Source: Haemonchus contortus
Lineage: Eukaryota > Nematoda > Chromadorea > Rhabditida > Trichostrongylidae
Assembly (NCBI GenBank): GCA_000469685.2
Contig: LS997565.1
Location: 39,928,519-39,992,518 of the forward strand
Reading direction: 5' to 3'
DNA: 64,000 nucleotides
In this document: in pieces, positions 44,960-56,795 of the stretch
How positions within the stretch are numbered: position 1 is the stretch's first letter
Layout of the letters: every line of letters begins with the position of its first letter
Notes under the pieces: model-generated
The model's input: only the letters and a program-made list of their open reading frames with translations
The model's database searches: none
Told to the model about the DNA's origin: nothing
Program-made: the position numbers and the translations under genes

Positions 44960-45735
44960 AGCCTAAGTTGGGGATGCCTTCAAAGAGCTCAGAAAATTGT
45001 ATCCCGATTGTGAAGTTTGGATGAGTTAGGTACTGTTCAAAAGAACGTTCGATGGGTTTTCATTAGAAAACAATTGACGCAGCAAACCCAACTTCTTACT
45101 TTACTTCGGATGCAGTTTTGAAAAGAGCGTCCCACGGAGTTTATGGTTTTCCAAAGCCACAACGTCCTCACTGGCTTCCCCATACATCCTGTAAACACCG
45201 CACCCTCCACAGCAGTAGTGTTGTTGTTGATTACATCTACGCAATGTCTCACGATTGACGGGTATGTATTGCGACTCTCTCCGAACGGTTGAATCAGGAT
45301 GGAAATCCCGGATAACGACGGAATCTTAGAGAAGATGACAGAAGACACAGATGGGCTACAGCCGTATATTGAAGGGACTTTGCCACATATTCCACCACTG
45401 GGTTTCTTGGGCTATTATTACCACAAGTCTTATATGAGTGTGGTTCAGTTAATGATCGTAAGAAGACTATTGGCTTTTGATTAGGAAAGAACTGTCAACT
45501 TCTGTCTGAGTATGCTATATGTCTATCGCATCAAAAGGCCTTGGGCAATCGCAGGGTCCTCGGGTGGCGAACATGCATGGATTCTTTTTTTGGAAAAACT
45601 GAATTTTAGGCTTCTCCCCTTTAACGTGACTGTCGGGGCTGACTGATCTGTTTGTTACGTTAAGCAAAGTGTGAATTATACTTCGCCTGTCCTCTACAGC
45701 TTTGTGGTTCACATGAATTTTTATATATTTAGCCA
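44960..45735. repeat. inter-gene block P, second copy; empty site for Helitron H5
   Basis: Collinear with 33,430-34,202. At 45,712-45,745 the sequence CACATGAATTTTTATATATTTAGCC runs without the Helitron that splits the equivalent place at 34,203-36,806. No gene is supported. Confidence 0.6.
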
Positions 45736-46320
45736 ATGAGAATCCAAAAGGCGGTGACGGATTGCTATTCACAATGTCGGTCCAAAATCATCTTCAATAC
45801 TTCAAAGTCGATGCCGGTGGCAACGGCATTGCTGGCTGCAATACGGCCGTGGACCCTACGGGAAAAGAGTGGAAGCTCTCACTTTGTATTTTGTGTTTTT
45901 GGACAAAATAATCCAAAGAGCATGTTTGCTCGGATGTGAATAAATCACCACTGGTGACTGCTGTTTACAGCTCAGCAAGATTTCGGCGTTCCGACCATTC
46001 AGATCGAACTGAGTGCAACCGTGTCATTTCGAAAATTATATCCTGTTAACTTTTAAAAGGGTATCTCCTGATTTTGAAGCTGTCATTCCTCTCTAAGTTG
46101 CGACGTCCTTGGTGTGGAAGCGGTCTCGAAACTCCGCTGATATTATATAAGAATGGAATAGTCAGCCCACCTGCTCTAATCGCTTCAGCTCACCCAAAAT
46201 GTCAGAAATCGAATAGGATTTTTTCATGCAATATTGCCAAACGGCGGCTGGTATCCTTATGAGATGCACCTTCCTCTAAGATGGCCCGAATATTGAATCT
46301 CTTCGCACAAAAAATAACTA
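45735..46320 (-). pseudogene. decayed protein-coding segment, paralog of 36,840-37,640
   Basis: Minus frames NIRAILEEGASHKDTSRR (near 46,300-46,240) and IDFEVLKMILDRHCE (near 45,830-45,785) match the 36,840-37,640 copy in frame, with stops between. Family not recognised. Confidence 0.33.
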
Positions 46321-48053
46321 TGTGATTATCAGAACATTTTACACGAGAGCTCTAATGAAAAACAATGTTATGCTTCGGGTCTTTAGAGGGAGGACGATCC
46401 ATGAAACAAAGGGGCGAATGAAGATATTACTGGAGCCGTTTTGGGAAATCGACGGTCACCGTCAAGACAGGTGATGGGTAACTACCAGAAACAGTACTGG
46501 ACAAAAAGTAACAAATTCGAGGGTCCAACTCGCAAAAGCCAGGAAAAAGAAGAGAAAGTCAAGCAGAGTAAGTAATTAAGTCGGGTAGTCAAACAGGTAG
46601 CCATAAGTTATGCGCAGTAGGCTTTTAAACGCTATAAAGGTTCCGATTCAAAGCCAAGTAAGGGGCACCTTCCCAAATGGGGATTGATTAGCATTAAAGC
46701 TTCATTTTCTAGCAGCGAATTACTGAAGGATTTTAAGACAAGACAAATTTAAAAATAAAAAAATACAATACTCACCCCAACAGTTCAAAAAGCTAGATAG
46801 AGAGCGTACTTTGAAATTTTTTCGTTTTCTTTTCTTTATATCTAGGAGTTCTTGCATTTTTCCTATATAATATTATTTAGTTGAACTCAAACCGTAGAGA
46901 TCTATATACGATGAATTAAAAACATGAAAAAGTCCAATACTGAAGTCTTTGATCCATCAAAATTCTTGAGGTGGCACGTCCATAGCATCAACGTATGCTG
47001 CAATCAAAACGAAAAGGCATTCAATTCTATTCAGAGTATTCAGAGAACTATGAAGTTTCTATTATGTCCCATAACTGAAAAAAGGTAGACTTTCACGTTG
47101 TCCATCTTGAAATAATCTTTTCGATACCAATTTTTTTCGAAATGGATGCAGTTGGCGCATGAATAACTTATTTGCCCGTGCGCCAGTTCCAAATGACAGC
47201 GGCCTTTTGAATATGCTGGAAATTAACTAAAGAAAACTTATTAAATTTTGAAACGCTGCTCAATAATATAAAGGACTTTCACAAATCTCACCTAGAATGT
47301 CCTGTTCAGCACAGCGCTTTTTCTCTCTCATCACTCACTCGGCATCCTATCAACCATGTGGCTCGGGCGAGCAACCCAGTTAGTTGATAGGACTTGCTAT
47401 TGCGCCCTCAATCGAACATCTTTGGACAATTGCACTTCTGATCGAATGTGTACAACTCCTACACACAACTGTGTTTGATGACCCACATATTTCCTTTCTA
47501 CCGCAGTTTCTTTCATAAAGTGATGACCTTATGTCTATTGAGTATATTTAGCTGAAAGTTTAGTCATTTATGAAAGTAACTTGCTAATATTACTCACATT
47601 GCTGCTCAAAACCAGCTACCCTACAATCATTGTGGAAGAAGCGATAACACACTCAAACGGAATTTGATTCAGGCACTTGTCCTCTCCAAGAATTAATCCT
47701 TGAGTCTTTGTTCAAATTAGTGGACATGATGCAATATAACACTTCGGCTTTCCGCGTGCCCGACCCCTTTTCTTGCCCGAGGTCCCCTTTCGTTCCAATT
47801 TTCGTATATGCGGTGGGCTGACGATTTCTGTAATCAAGTAATCAAGAAGGGGTTATGCCGTGAAAGCGAATATGGAGTGGAACCTTGCTTTCATTGCTTC
47901 CGATTTCACCTTGAGGTCTAAAACCATGTGCACGTACTTGATTTCCGTTCCTATATCATACTCATACCACCTGAGGTTAGAATTCAGTACAGTGCAGCCT
48001 AGATCCTAGGTTTTTAAGAGCTGTAAGCTTCTTATGCCATCATTTCGTTACAA
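46321..48053. repeat. inter-gene block Q, second copy
   Basis: Collinear with about 37,640-39,040, and from 47,420 also with 17,880-18,050 and 19,319 onward. No gene is seen. Confidence 0.5.
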
Positions 48054-48388
48054 GGCTGCTTTCATAATCCGCCGGCGTGCCGGCGTGCCGGCGCGTCAGC
48101 CGAGGTAGTACTAGGGCTAGGAGGGAGGCAGACGGTCGGTCGACGCGGTCGCGTCGCGCCCAAGCCCCTAAGAAGGGCTCAAAACAAAGACAAACAAGAT
48201 CAAAAACCATTTGCACAAGCCCTTGATTGTTTGATTTTTGGTATTGTTTTTCTTTGTTTTCAGCCCTTCGAAGAGGCTTGGACGCAACGCGACCGCGTCG
48301 ACCGACCGTCTGCCCGCCTCCTCCTCCCTAGCACTACCTCGGCTGACGCGCCGGCACGCCGGCACACCGGCGGACTATGAAAGCAGCC
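48054..48388. mobile_element. GC-rich foldback element
   Basis: Inverted arms of roughly 130-140 bp begin GGCTGCTTTCATA and contain CCGGCGTGCCGGC, GCGTCAGCCGAGGTAGT and GGTCGACGCGGTCGCGT-type words. They face each other across a short AT-rich centre near 48,195-48,245. The target duplication is short and ambiguous (CAA or AA). No coding frame is credible; the minus frame here is simply arm sequence. Confidence 0.8.
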
Positions 48389-49930
48389 AATTAGAGATGA
48401 TATGAGATTTTATAAGGTGAAACAAATAGCCTCACCGCTACAGAATTCTTTGTAGATAGAAAACGTCGAATCTGGATGGAGCAGTCTTGCTCTTGGTGTC
48501 GATCATGAGATGCGCCATGCTCTTGGCTTTCATTGAAGCTGCTAGTGATATTAAATGCTCTTTTGGCTTGTTCTAGTGTGTGCGGGCACTACTGTTCGAT
48601 TTGTTGTATGTCATTACAATGTTTGATTACAATTCAGTATTCGAAGGGACATTTCAAAGAAATGGTTTCAATGAAGATCAACTGGTTAGGCATACGTCTC
48701 GTGCAATGTGCCTCATTCGGAGAAAAGGATGCACTTCAATATGTTAGCCTTTGTCCGAGCTCTATATTTATATCATGGAGTAGTTAGTAATAAATGAATA
48801 AGCAATCACTCTAATCGGAAAAGGATGGCTACTTTGAAGGCTCGACCATAACTCGATCCTTCGACCATTCGGGAGAGCGGCACTTCTGCCACAGATACAG
48901 CCACGAGGTCAAATCCATTAAAATGGCCGCTACGATTCTGAGTGGAAGTCGAAAGCGGAGGCGGATTCCAAAAGCAGGATCGATCACCGACGGAAAATTT
49001 CCATCTTCATCCTTAATTATACTCGGGCCACGATTATCTCCATGTCCTTTGGGAGAGGAGACAGGAGATAACTCAAGTAGGAGGTGTTCTATGAAGAACC
49101 ATGCAAAGGGACAGTTTCAGTGCTGAATAAGCCTACCAGCCTAGCAAATCACCTGATTAATCGCTATTAACAGGAATCCTCATCGCTTGGGATACTGGAA
49201 CATCTCCTGCTTCAGCTATCTCCTCTTCCAACACAGCTTCGATAATTTGCTTGATTAAGTCTTGGCTAAGGACATCATAGAGATAATTGTGGCCCGAGTA
49301 TAGAAAGGATAAAGCTCGAAATTTTTCGTCGTTGAACGATCCTGCTTTTGGGAAGAGCCCTTGCTTTGGACTTCCATTCAGAATATAGTGACGATTCAAT
49401 CGTGTATGTGGCTTATATATTGAATGTCAGCCAGGCGTTCAAAGTTTGAAAGCTCAACTTTCAGCATGAGCTCGTGGAAAAATACGGTACTTAGTGACGT
49501 CGAACACTTCATCTTCCTATGCTTTATCGAATTCACCAAATTTAGATATTATTAAATGGGTCAAGCAGAATAACAGGTTCAAATTATCATACTAGCGCCA
49601 AACATAACAAGGTACGCGAAAAACCGTCTTTCTGTTCATCTGTATCACCTGTGGTCCTTTGATTCATCAACTTTCTCGAGCCAATGCAAGCAGCGACTCC
49701 AATTGTCCCTGTTGATAGACAATGTAGTCCACTAAACCTTGTCCGGGTAGTATACAAGGGGCATACTACTATTTTTGTTAGGAGTTTTTATGAAGGAGTA
49801 TGATCATCAAGGTCGTCTCGAGGATCCAGTTAGTAATCGCCCTAGTCCAAAGGTCATCACAAAATCGCCCCTTTTCTTCTCGGTACAATCAATGAATTTG
49901 TGATCGAAACAAAAAAAGCGAGATCAACGA
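48389..49930. repeat. block Q continuation and 3' flank of array unit 5
   Basis: Two inverted copies of a SINE-tail-containing repeat (ATTCTGAGTGGAAGTCGAAAGC at about 48,935 and its complement near 49,385) lie about 350 bp apart. The 80-codon minus frame at 49,157-49,399 is not kept in frame in the related copies near 39,200 and 20,100. Confidence 0.45.
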
Positions 49931-49936
49931 TTTATT
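49931..49936 (-). terminator. polyadenylation signal AATAAA, array gene 5
   Basis: AATAAA at the conserved distance from the ancestral stop (49,960-49,962). Confidence 0.65.
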
Positions 49937-49959
49937 CCACTCTGAAAGGAGTCATGGAC

Positions 49960-52698
49960 TCATAGCAAAGATGATACTGGTTTGCACTACTCTGAATCAG
50001 TAATAGAGTCTCGTTCGAGTCTCCAGTAATAGCAGAAACTGGAGTAGTTCCCAAAGTCGAAAGTCATATCAGTATAGGTCATACATGCACTCTTAAAAAT
50101 GAATACTATCAGATAACTTTCGTTCAACACTTGTTTAGAACATTACGCGCCCATGGCCTACTCAATTATATTTGATTTCACTCGGGCAGTGACTGCTTGA
50201 CGTTATTTTATTTTGATTGCGATACAGTATCCTTCTTATATATAAAGCAGTAACTTGGTTTGTCGGTTTGTCGGTATGTCGGTCTGTCCGTCCGGATTGC
50301 ATTGTGATTATGATAAACATAGTGATAGGGAAATTTTATCCTACTTTATATAATTCGCTAAGTGTGTCTGTTGGTGTGTCGGTGTGTTTGTGTGTGTTTG
50401 TTTGTGTGTGTGTGTGTGTCGGTGTGTGTGTCTGACCGGAAACTCATAACTCCTGTCCCCGTGGACCTAGAGCGTTAAAATTTGGTAGGAGTAAAGGGGG
50501 CAGGACGGGAACACCTTTGGTAAGTGGCAGGACCGGACTCCGTTCTCAGGGAACGAGGCGTGCACGATAAAAATTTTAGGACGCACATTCATAACTCCTG
50601 TCTCCGTGGACTTGGAGCGTTCAAACTTGGTAGGAGCACAGGAGACAGGACGGGAACACTTATGGTAGGTGGCAGGACCAGAATCCGTGCACAGGGGGCG
50701 GGGTTTTGCCCGAAATAGTCAACTAGGCCCTAGGGCGTTCAAACTTGGCAGGAGTACAGGCCGCAGGATGGGAACATTTATTGTAGGGGGAGTACCGGAC
50801 CCCGCTTATAGAAGGCGAAGTTTGTGCCAAAGATTTCAGTTTGCCTCTAAGGCGTTCGATCTTGGTAGGAGGCAAATGAGTGCAAATCCATAACTCCTGA
50901 TCCCTTGGACTTGGAGAGCTATCAGTAGGAGGGGGCAGGATGACACTGACAATAGAAGAGACCTTAGAGAGGGAGATCCACTCACCAATCACCTCCTAGC
51001 ACCTTTGTTATTTACGATCTAGCTTTGACTTTTTGATATGTTACATTCGACAAGTAGGGTAAGTGGTGTGATTATAAGGAGATGAATTTGGTTCACTTCT
51101 TGCTATCAGACCGCTCTGATACAACCGCTACCCAACAGAGTTTGCGATTAAGTGAAGGATCACGGTTTCTCTTTGCTTTGATATCATTCTTAGTAAAATT
51201 TATCCGACCGGTAATAATGTTGGATTCGCATTTAATGATGTATCTATAGAGAAAAGGAGGTACATCTCTGAAGGCATTTGATAGTCTATACTCTCGCTCA
51301 CCGAAACAGCGAAATGACCTAGAAAAAAGGGGGAAGTATTTCATTGGTTTGATGTTTTTCGGGCGAGGTCCCTTTGCCCCAAGGAGGAGAGCCTTTGATG
51401 ATGGCATTGAGGAACATTGATGGTAGCTAACATAGTAGCCTCAGTCGCGGTGAAGACTCTGAATACTTCTTCCTCTGAACAATCGCCTTTGTGATATTTT
51501 ACGATGTTCTATTCGGACACAGCGAAGATGACTTACAGGAAAAATCGCTCCCAATTCGGAGCTAATTCTTAGGGTGAAGAGCTTTTTAAGAAAAAGGAGA
51601 ATCCGAATTATTATTTACGCATAGCAAATTTCTCACAGGAAGGAGGAGCGCCCGGCGTAGCCGGGCGAACCCGGAAGAAGGAGGAGAGCCTGGCGTTAGC
51701 CGGGCGATCCGACTGGTCATATATAAAACTGTATCCCAAGTAACTTACAAAATCGCTCGCTAAGCTTGAGATCATGTACCTTGTACTTTTCATATTTGTT
51801 CTGATTTTCATCAATTACTCTACTATATGAAGGGCTATACAATAGATAGGCCACACATAGAGCGGTTAAAAAATTTGAAAAACAAAAAAGGGGGAATGTT
51901 TAGTCGAATTCTGGCAAAAACACTATTTGATCGTACCGAATGGAAGCCAGCATAGTTGCAAGTCTCAGATAAATAACACGTCTTCAAGCAATCGTGAAGG
52001 GTAGTAGAGGGGCTTGTGTAGGCCCAGCCAGTACTATTAGATACCACCCAGCAAATGTTAGTGATGGTGCAAGAAGGCGATTGAACGACCTGAAACGAAA
52101 CTCCCATGCGCCTTGGCATTCTTAAAATCAGTGGATCTTCGATTCCTCTTCATGACTGTTACTGAAAAGTGAGCAATATTAGGACTTGTTTTATGTGTTC
52201 ATGGGATTCTTTAGCGGAGTTTTGATTGAATGTGATTCTATTATAATGCAAATAGTACATTTAGCTGCTTCACAGTTCTATTCTGAAATCATTAGCTCCA
52301 ATCGGAGGAAAAAGGTTTTTTCATGATTGCCAAATCATGATCCAAGCTTTCGTGGGCATTGAGAGGTCTGTATTGGAGAGTTCGGCAGAAGAAAGTTACT
52401 AGATTTGTTCTGTTCTGTTATGTGTCCAGGTGAAAGGCGCGTAGTCCTTTCAGAGTCTGAGCACGTTGCCTACAGCTCATCACCTTCATAATAATCTGAT
52501 AGCCATTCATTATACAGTTCTTATGTGACTGGGTGGTCCAAGGCAGTACGTATCGGAGGTATATGTGCCTAGCACTCCTTCTTTCCAGTAGTTTTAGTGG
52601 ACAGCCGGAATCGGATTCAATCCAATCTAGAATTAAGCAATGTTAAATACCTGCAGGATGAAAACGACCACTGCAAGCGTTTTACTTGACCGCATCAT
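49960..52698 (-). pseudogene. array gene 5: secreted Cys-rich paralog with premature stop
   Basis: The exons are 52651-52698 (MMRSSKTLAVVVFILQ), 51937-52089 and 49960-50091, phase 0 throughout. Exon 2 is intact (VVQSPSCTITNICW, then DCLKTCYLSETCNYAGF). Exon 3 starts SACMTYTDMTFDFGNY, but the codon that is Gln in genes 1, 3 and 4 is TAG at 49,987-49,989. The last nine residues and the eighth Cys are therefore lost. The product would still be about 101 residues with an unpaired Cys, so it could be a recent pseudogene or a truncated variant. Helitron H6 lies in intron 2. Closest relative in the window is gene 4. Confidence 0.66.
50230..51716 (+). mobile_element. non-autonomous Helitron H6 in intron 2 of gene 5
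   Basis: It begins TCCTTCTTATATATAAAGCA at A/T and ends with hairpin GCCTGGCGTTAGCCGGGC, then GATCCGACTGG, then T. The flanks GCGATACAGTA and TCATATATA rejoin exactly into the empty palindrome of unit 2. A second family 5' end (TCCTACTTTATATAATTCGC) lies inside at 50,339, before the GT microsatellite at about 50,380-50,430. Internal repeats of about 141 bp follow. No Rep/helicase gene is present. Confidence 0.88.
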
Positions 52699-52873
52699 TT
52701 TGAGAAGACTCGCTTCTGAAATGCCAATTTTTACGATAGTAATGCCGAAACAAAATCATTTAGTCATTTTGATCAGCGTTTTGCTCAACTGTCCTCACTG
52801 ACTAACTCAAAAATAAGGTCACCGAAAAATAGTCGGACGTTGTTATAAATGCAAATAATGCGAGGGTGATGGC

Positions 52874-52914
52874 GGGTATTTATACCACACCATTTGCTGC
52901 ACCATTTGCTCCAG
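52874..52914 (-). promoter_or_regulatory. conserved promoter-proximal block with TATA-like box, array gene 5
   Basis: Minus-strand GGAGCAAATGGTGCAGCAAA then GGTGTGGTATAAATACCCGC. TATAAATA is the clearest TATA-like box among the five units, about 180 nt before the ATG. The AAATGGTG word is locally repeated. Confidence 0.45.
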
Positions 52915-53009
52915 TCTCCGCCAACTTCGTCTCATGTCCCTCCCCAACTCATTCAAAACTGAATTTTGTACAGCTCCTAGCTATTTGTTCATGTCAGAAT
53001 ATGCATAAC

Positions 53010-53270
53010 CTCACCCGAGGTTCGAATCCCGGATCCGCCTAGGCCAACCAAGCCTTCCATCCCTCCGGGGCCGGCGAATTGGTACCAGACTCGTCTGGGA
53101 GGATAAAAGCACTGACTTGTACATCGGCTGGCCACCGCAAGTCATTGTATAGGCCACACACGCACTCATTAAGCCACTACAATTTTGAATTGAAGTCGAG
53201 TGCGGGGGTGCATCCCTCAGAAGGGATTGATCTATCCACCAAAAACTTTATCCTTCATCCTTTTATACTT
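53010..53270 (+). repeat. tRNA-derived SINE, head-truncated
   Basis: Begins near the B box (AGGTTCGAATCCCGG). It has a well-conserved body (GTACCAGACTCGTCTGGGAG, CATCGGCTGGCCACCGCAAG) and tail (ACTTTATCCTTCATCC). It looks younger than the ancestral copy and is found only in unit 5. Confidence 0.75.
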
Positions 53271-54182
53271 GAGATGTTTCTTCATTAATTCTTGACAGTT
53301 AAAAAGGGAGTTCGGAGACTCAAGTCATTTGAAAAAACAGTTTCTTTCAACAACATTTAGAACTCTTAGTCTATTTTTTTACCAATCCGAACAAGTCTGA
53401 AACTGAACCTTTCAACTAAGTCTAGGTCTGAATGATAGGAGTATAACAAATGAAGTTCTTCTAAGGAGGTTGCTACCTTGTTCTCGCAGACCCTCGTATG
53501 ATGGACCTTTGAGGGAAATGCTTCATGATGTACTCGTTACGAAAAGGGTTCCTTGGATGCACCGTACTGATAGAGGGAAACGCACATATCTATAATGGGT
53601 GAAGTCCCGAAGGGATCTCACCATTGTCAGGCGATGGCCCCTGCTGAAACTATCTCAGATATGTAATTGAAGAGCAAACAACGAGTGGGGACCAATTGAG
53701 TCCGAAATGTGTATAACATCCGGGTTGCTCACTGTCTGTACTTCTGATAAAACAAAATGCTAACTTCTTGACTTACCCCCACCTAAATTGGGTTAGAGTT
53801 TTTAAGAACGCAACTCATACTGTTTGAAGGGTTTACTGTAAGTAACTCTGACTAAACTGCTGCTCGGATAATGGGTAGATGGCAAATGATTTACGCATTA
53901 AAGAGCTTTTCGATAGATGGTTTTTATTCATCTCCAGGAAAATACCGTCATCACCAGAGCAACGCTCTGAAGGATTGTGGCAGCAAAAATGACAAAAAGT
54001 AATGATCTGTGAAGAATGGTTTGACCGCCAGCGTGGAGGAAAAGAATCGGCTTCGATTACGGGAAACGGATGCTTCGCTTCATCATTGGAAATTAAGTGA
54101 AGTCGTAACGAAGGAGTTCGTTAGCATTACGATGAATACGGTTGGATGAGCATTCTTTACGAAGTACAGTTTTCACTCATAG

Positions 54183-54430
54183 GGCAGCGGTGGTGTAGTG
54201 GCGAGGGGTGCTATAACACACGCGTGCTCACGAGTTCGTATCCCGGATAGATATCCGCCTTACCCGACCAACCCTTTCATCCTCCCGGGATCGGTTAAGT
54301 GGTAGCGGACTTGCCTTAGGGGCTAGCGGAGGCATGAAAAATAAACGCTGACCTATTTGTTCATCGCTAGCCACCGCAAGCGATTGTACGGGCCAAATAC
54401 GCTTTCCATACGCCGTATTGATGCAAGGTG
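54183..54430 (+). repeat. tRNA-derived SINE, ancestral copy in unit 5
   Basis: GGTGGTGTAGTGGCGAGGGG and ACGAGTTCGTATCCCGG head the body. Same relative position as in units 1 to 4. Confidence 0.65.
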
Positions 54431-56212
54431 ACACCATTTGTTTCAAATGGATGATTTTAGTAGACTGCATTGCGTGACCAAATGCAAAGGAAAACGCAAG
54501 CGCCATCACTTGCTTGACAGAAAGCACCTGAGTCTTCACGGGTTACGGAACTTCTCCCCTATCGCGGCATTCTCCCTTGCGGCATGCGGCAAATGTCGCT
54601 GCAATTACCGTACTCACCCCGCCTCCCGCCAATAGATAGGACGCGATATTTTTTCTTGACTGGCTTGCTTTTTCATTGGATTTATCGTTTTTTCTTCTGT
54701 TTCTTTTTAGTTTTCATGTTTATTAGACTTGATTAATTAAAATGACTCCTCCTATATAAACGACGACCAAGACCGCATTGGAATTGAAAAGAGCGGCCAG
54801 CCAATTCAAATAATTAAAGGACTCCCTACCCTCACAAATTGCGCGCTCTAATCTTCCGTCGCAATCCTGCGATAGGCGGCGGGTGCGGCGTGTGCGACGC
54901 CGTGTTAGGGGAGAAGTTCCCGGACCCGAGTCTTCACCAGTCTCCCTCGAAGGACATGCACCCTTGGCGAGCACAGACCGTCCAAGTCGTCTATTCAACA
55001 ACGAAGCAAATTCTGGATGACTTGCATAATCTGTTGATGAGAGTAAACCATAAAAAATGCAATTAAACCTCACGAACCAAGACGAGTGCACCCAGATAGG
55101 AGGGCTCAACATGATGAAGCTGTAGCATCGTTTTCGGTGCGCCAGTCGTGTCGTCCCCGTCCAGGTCTCTCTCAACGAGTCGGATTTGCCACTGTTTCAA
55201 AGCCTACCGAAAGAGGAGAAACTCCTTACAACATTAAACCGTTACTGGGCCCTGCATCTTTATTCTTCTGCTCTTAGCATATACTGATGGGGAGTAGCAT
55301 AACGCACTCTGAGCAATGAAAACCTCCAAATTGCCTCACTAATATGTTCATCGAACTCGGTGCTTCTTCTGTCGCCCAACTTCTTCTTTTCTAAAATGAT
55401 GAAGTTTTGAAAGGGTTTTTATGGTCACCACCTTGACCATGTGCCGTCTCATTTTTGTGCCCACAGCTTGCACACTATCGCTCTAGCTACCGACAGCGCA
55501 ACTGATACCAGCTTATTCGAATATGTTCGCCCACGATTCAATGTTCCCACTTGCAGCGGCTCCCTACAGTAAATGGCCGCAGAGGTCCTTACATAACCGG
55601 TACACTAATGCCGGGTACGGTATGTGCAACCAAAACAAGAAGTTATCGACAATAGATGAGGCAAGGGTAGATATTCAGCTGAAACATACCTGAATGCCAC
55701 ATATGGTCCGTTTGAGTAGAATGATATGTGCTCGGGATTCACAGCTGTGAATCACGGCGGTAAATCGATTGTTATCATTTCCAGGTAAGACTTCATCTTA
55801 GAGAGAATTTTGGTCGATTTAGCTGCTCAAATTTCAGAGGAATTCTCAGGTAATAGTCCAGTGACTGAAAAATGAAAACCTAATTAAAATTATGATGTAG
55901 TTGTACGCGAGCTCTCCTCCTCCCTTGGATCTACATTTGAAATCGAACAGCCTTGAGAGCTCTTCTAGTTGGGTGGTCACGATTGTAGCAATTATGACAG
56001 TCACACTAACTTCAAGTAATTCATCGCTTCCACACGAAAGACAACGGTCTGAAGCCACCAAGGATACCAACTGTAACAGCAAATCTTTTGCTATCAGCAG
56101 CAGAGCAGGGCATCTCTAGCACAGGGTCAAACGTCTTTGATGAAAGAGCGCAAGCACCGGCGATCAACTCATTGTGTTACCTGGTGACGACGCTCTGTTA
56201 GAGGAGCTGCCG

Positions 56213-56795
56213 TTAAAGGCACAGTTCACGATAATTCTGGGTAATCCAGATTATGATGAAAAATGGAAGACAAGATCAAAATAGTGCGATGAAGGTGAAG
56301 AAACTGCGTGAATCGGTGTTTCCAAAGTGAAAAAAGGCTGCGAAAAACCGTTAAAAAGGGGGCTGGACGAGAATGAGACCAGAAAAATGAAGAAGACTGG
56401 AGCGTTTGGACGAGCTATATTATGTGTTTCACTACGTACGTGTGGTTCCTGGTGCGAATAACAGACTATGGTAAGCAAAAATGCATTCACTTATAAGCAT
56501 AAGTAAACAAAAAAAAATCCCTGTAACAGCAAAAGTAGCTCACTTTTTCAGCCTCTAGGAGTAGGAAATTAAATAAAGGATCGCGGCAGCAAAAAGAATA
56601 ACAGAGGAAAAAAGGATGGGAAAAAAGCATCGTCTCATCACTCGGCGATGAGCTGATTGTGGGTGGGCCCTAGAACGAATAGTTGCAATCTGTATTGTCT
56701 CGACACTCGTCTGACCGTCTGACGTGACATCGATCGAGAAGCGGGAAGGTCATTGACGTTCCCGCCGATTGAATTATCGTGAACTGTGTCTTTAA
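56213..56795. mobile_element. TTAA-flanked TIR element T3
   Basis: TTAA at both ends flanks AGGCACAGTTCACGATAATT and its complement with one or two changes, over 583 bp. The inner sequence matches T2 and T1. Confidence 0.8.

Larger units (their letters stand above)
52915..56212. repeat. 5' flank of array unit 5
   Basis: Collinear with the other unit 5' flanks to about 55,810. It holds an extra SINE at 53,010 as well as the ancestral one. The 150-codon minus frame at 54,723-55,175 is unit-specific and not called. Confidence 0.5.

Noticed and set aside
48168..48365. 65-codon minus-strand frame
   Set aside because: It lies entirely in the arms of the GC-rich foldback element.
49157..49399. 80-codon minus-strand frame with DLIKQIIEAVLEEEIAEA
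   Set aside because: It looks protein-like, but the related repeats near 39,200 and 20,100 do not keep the frame, and half of it is SINE-tail sequence.
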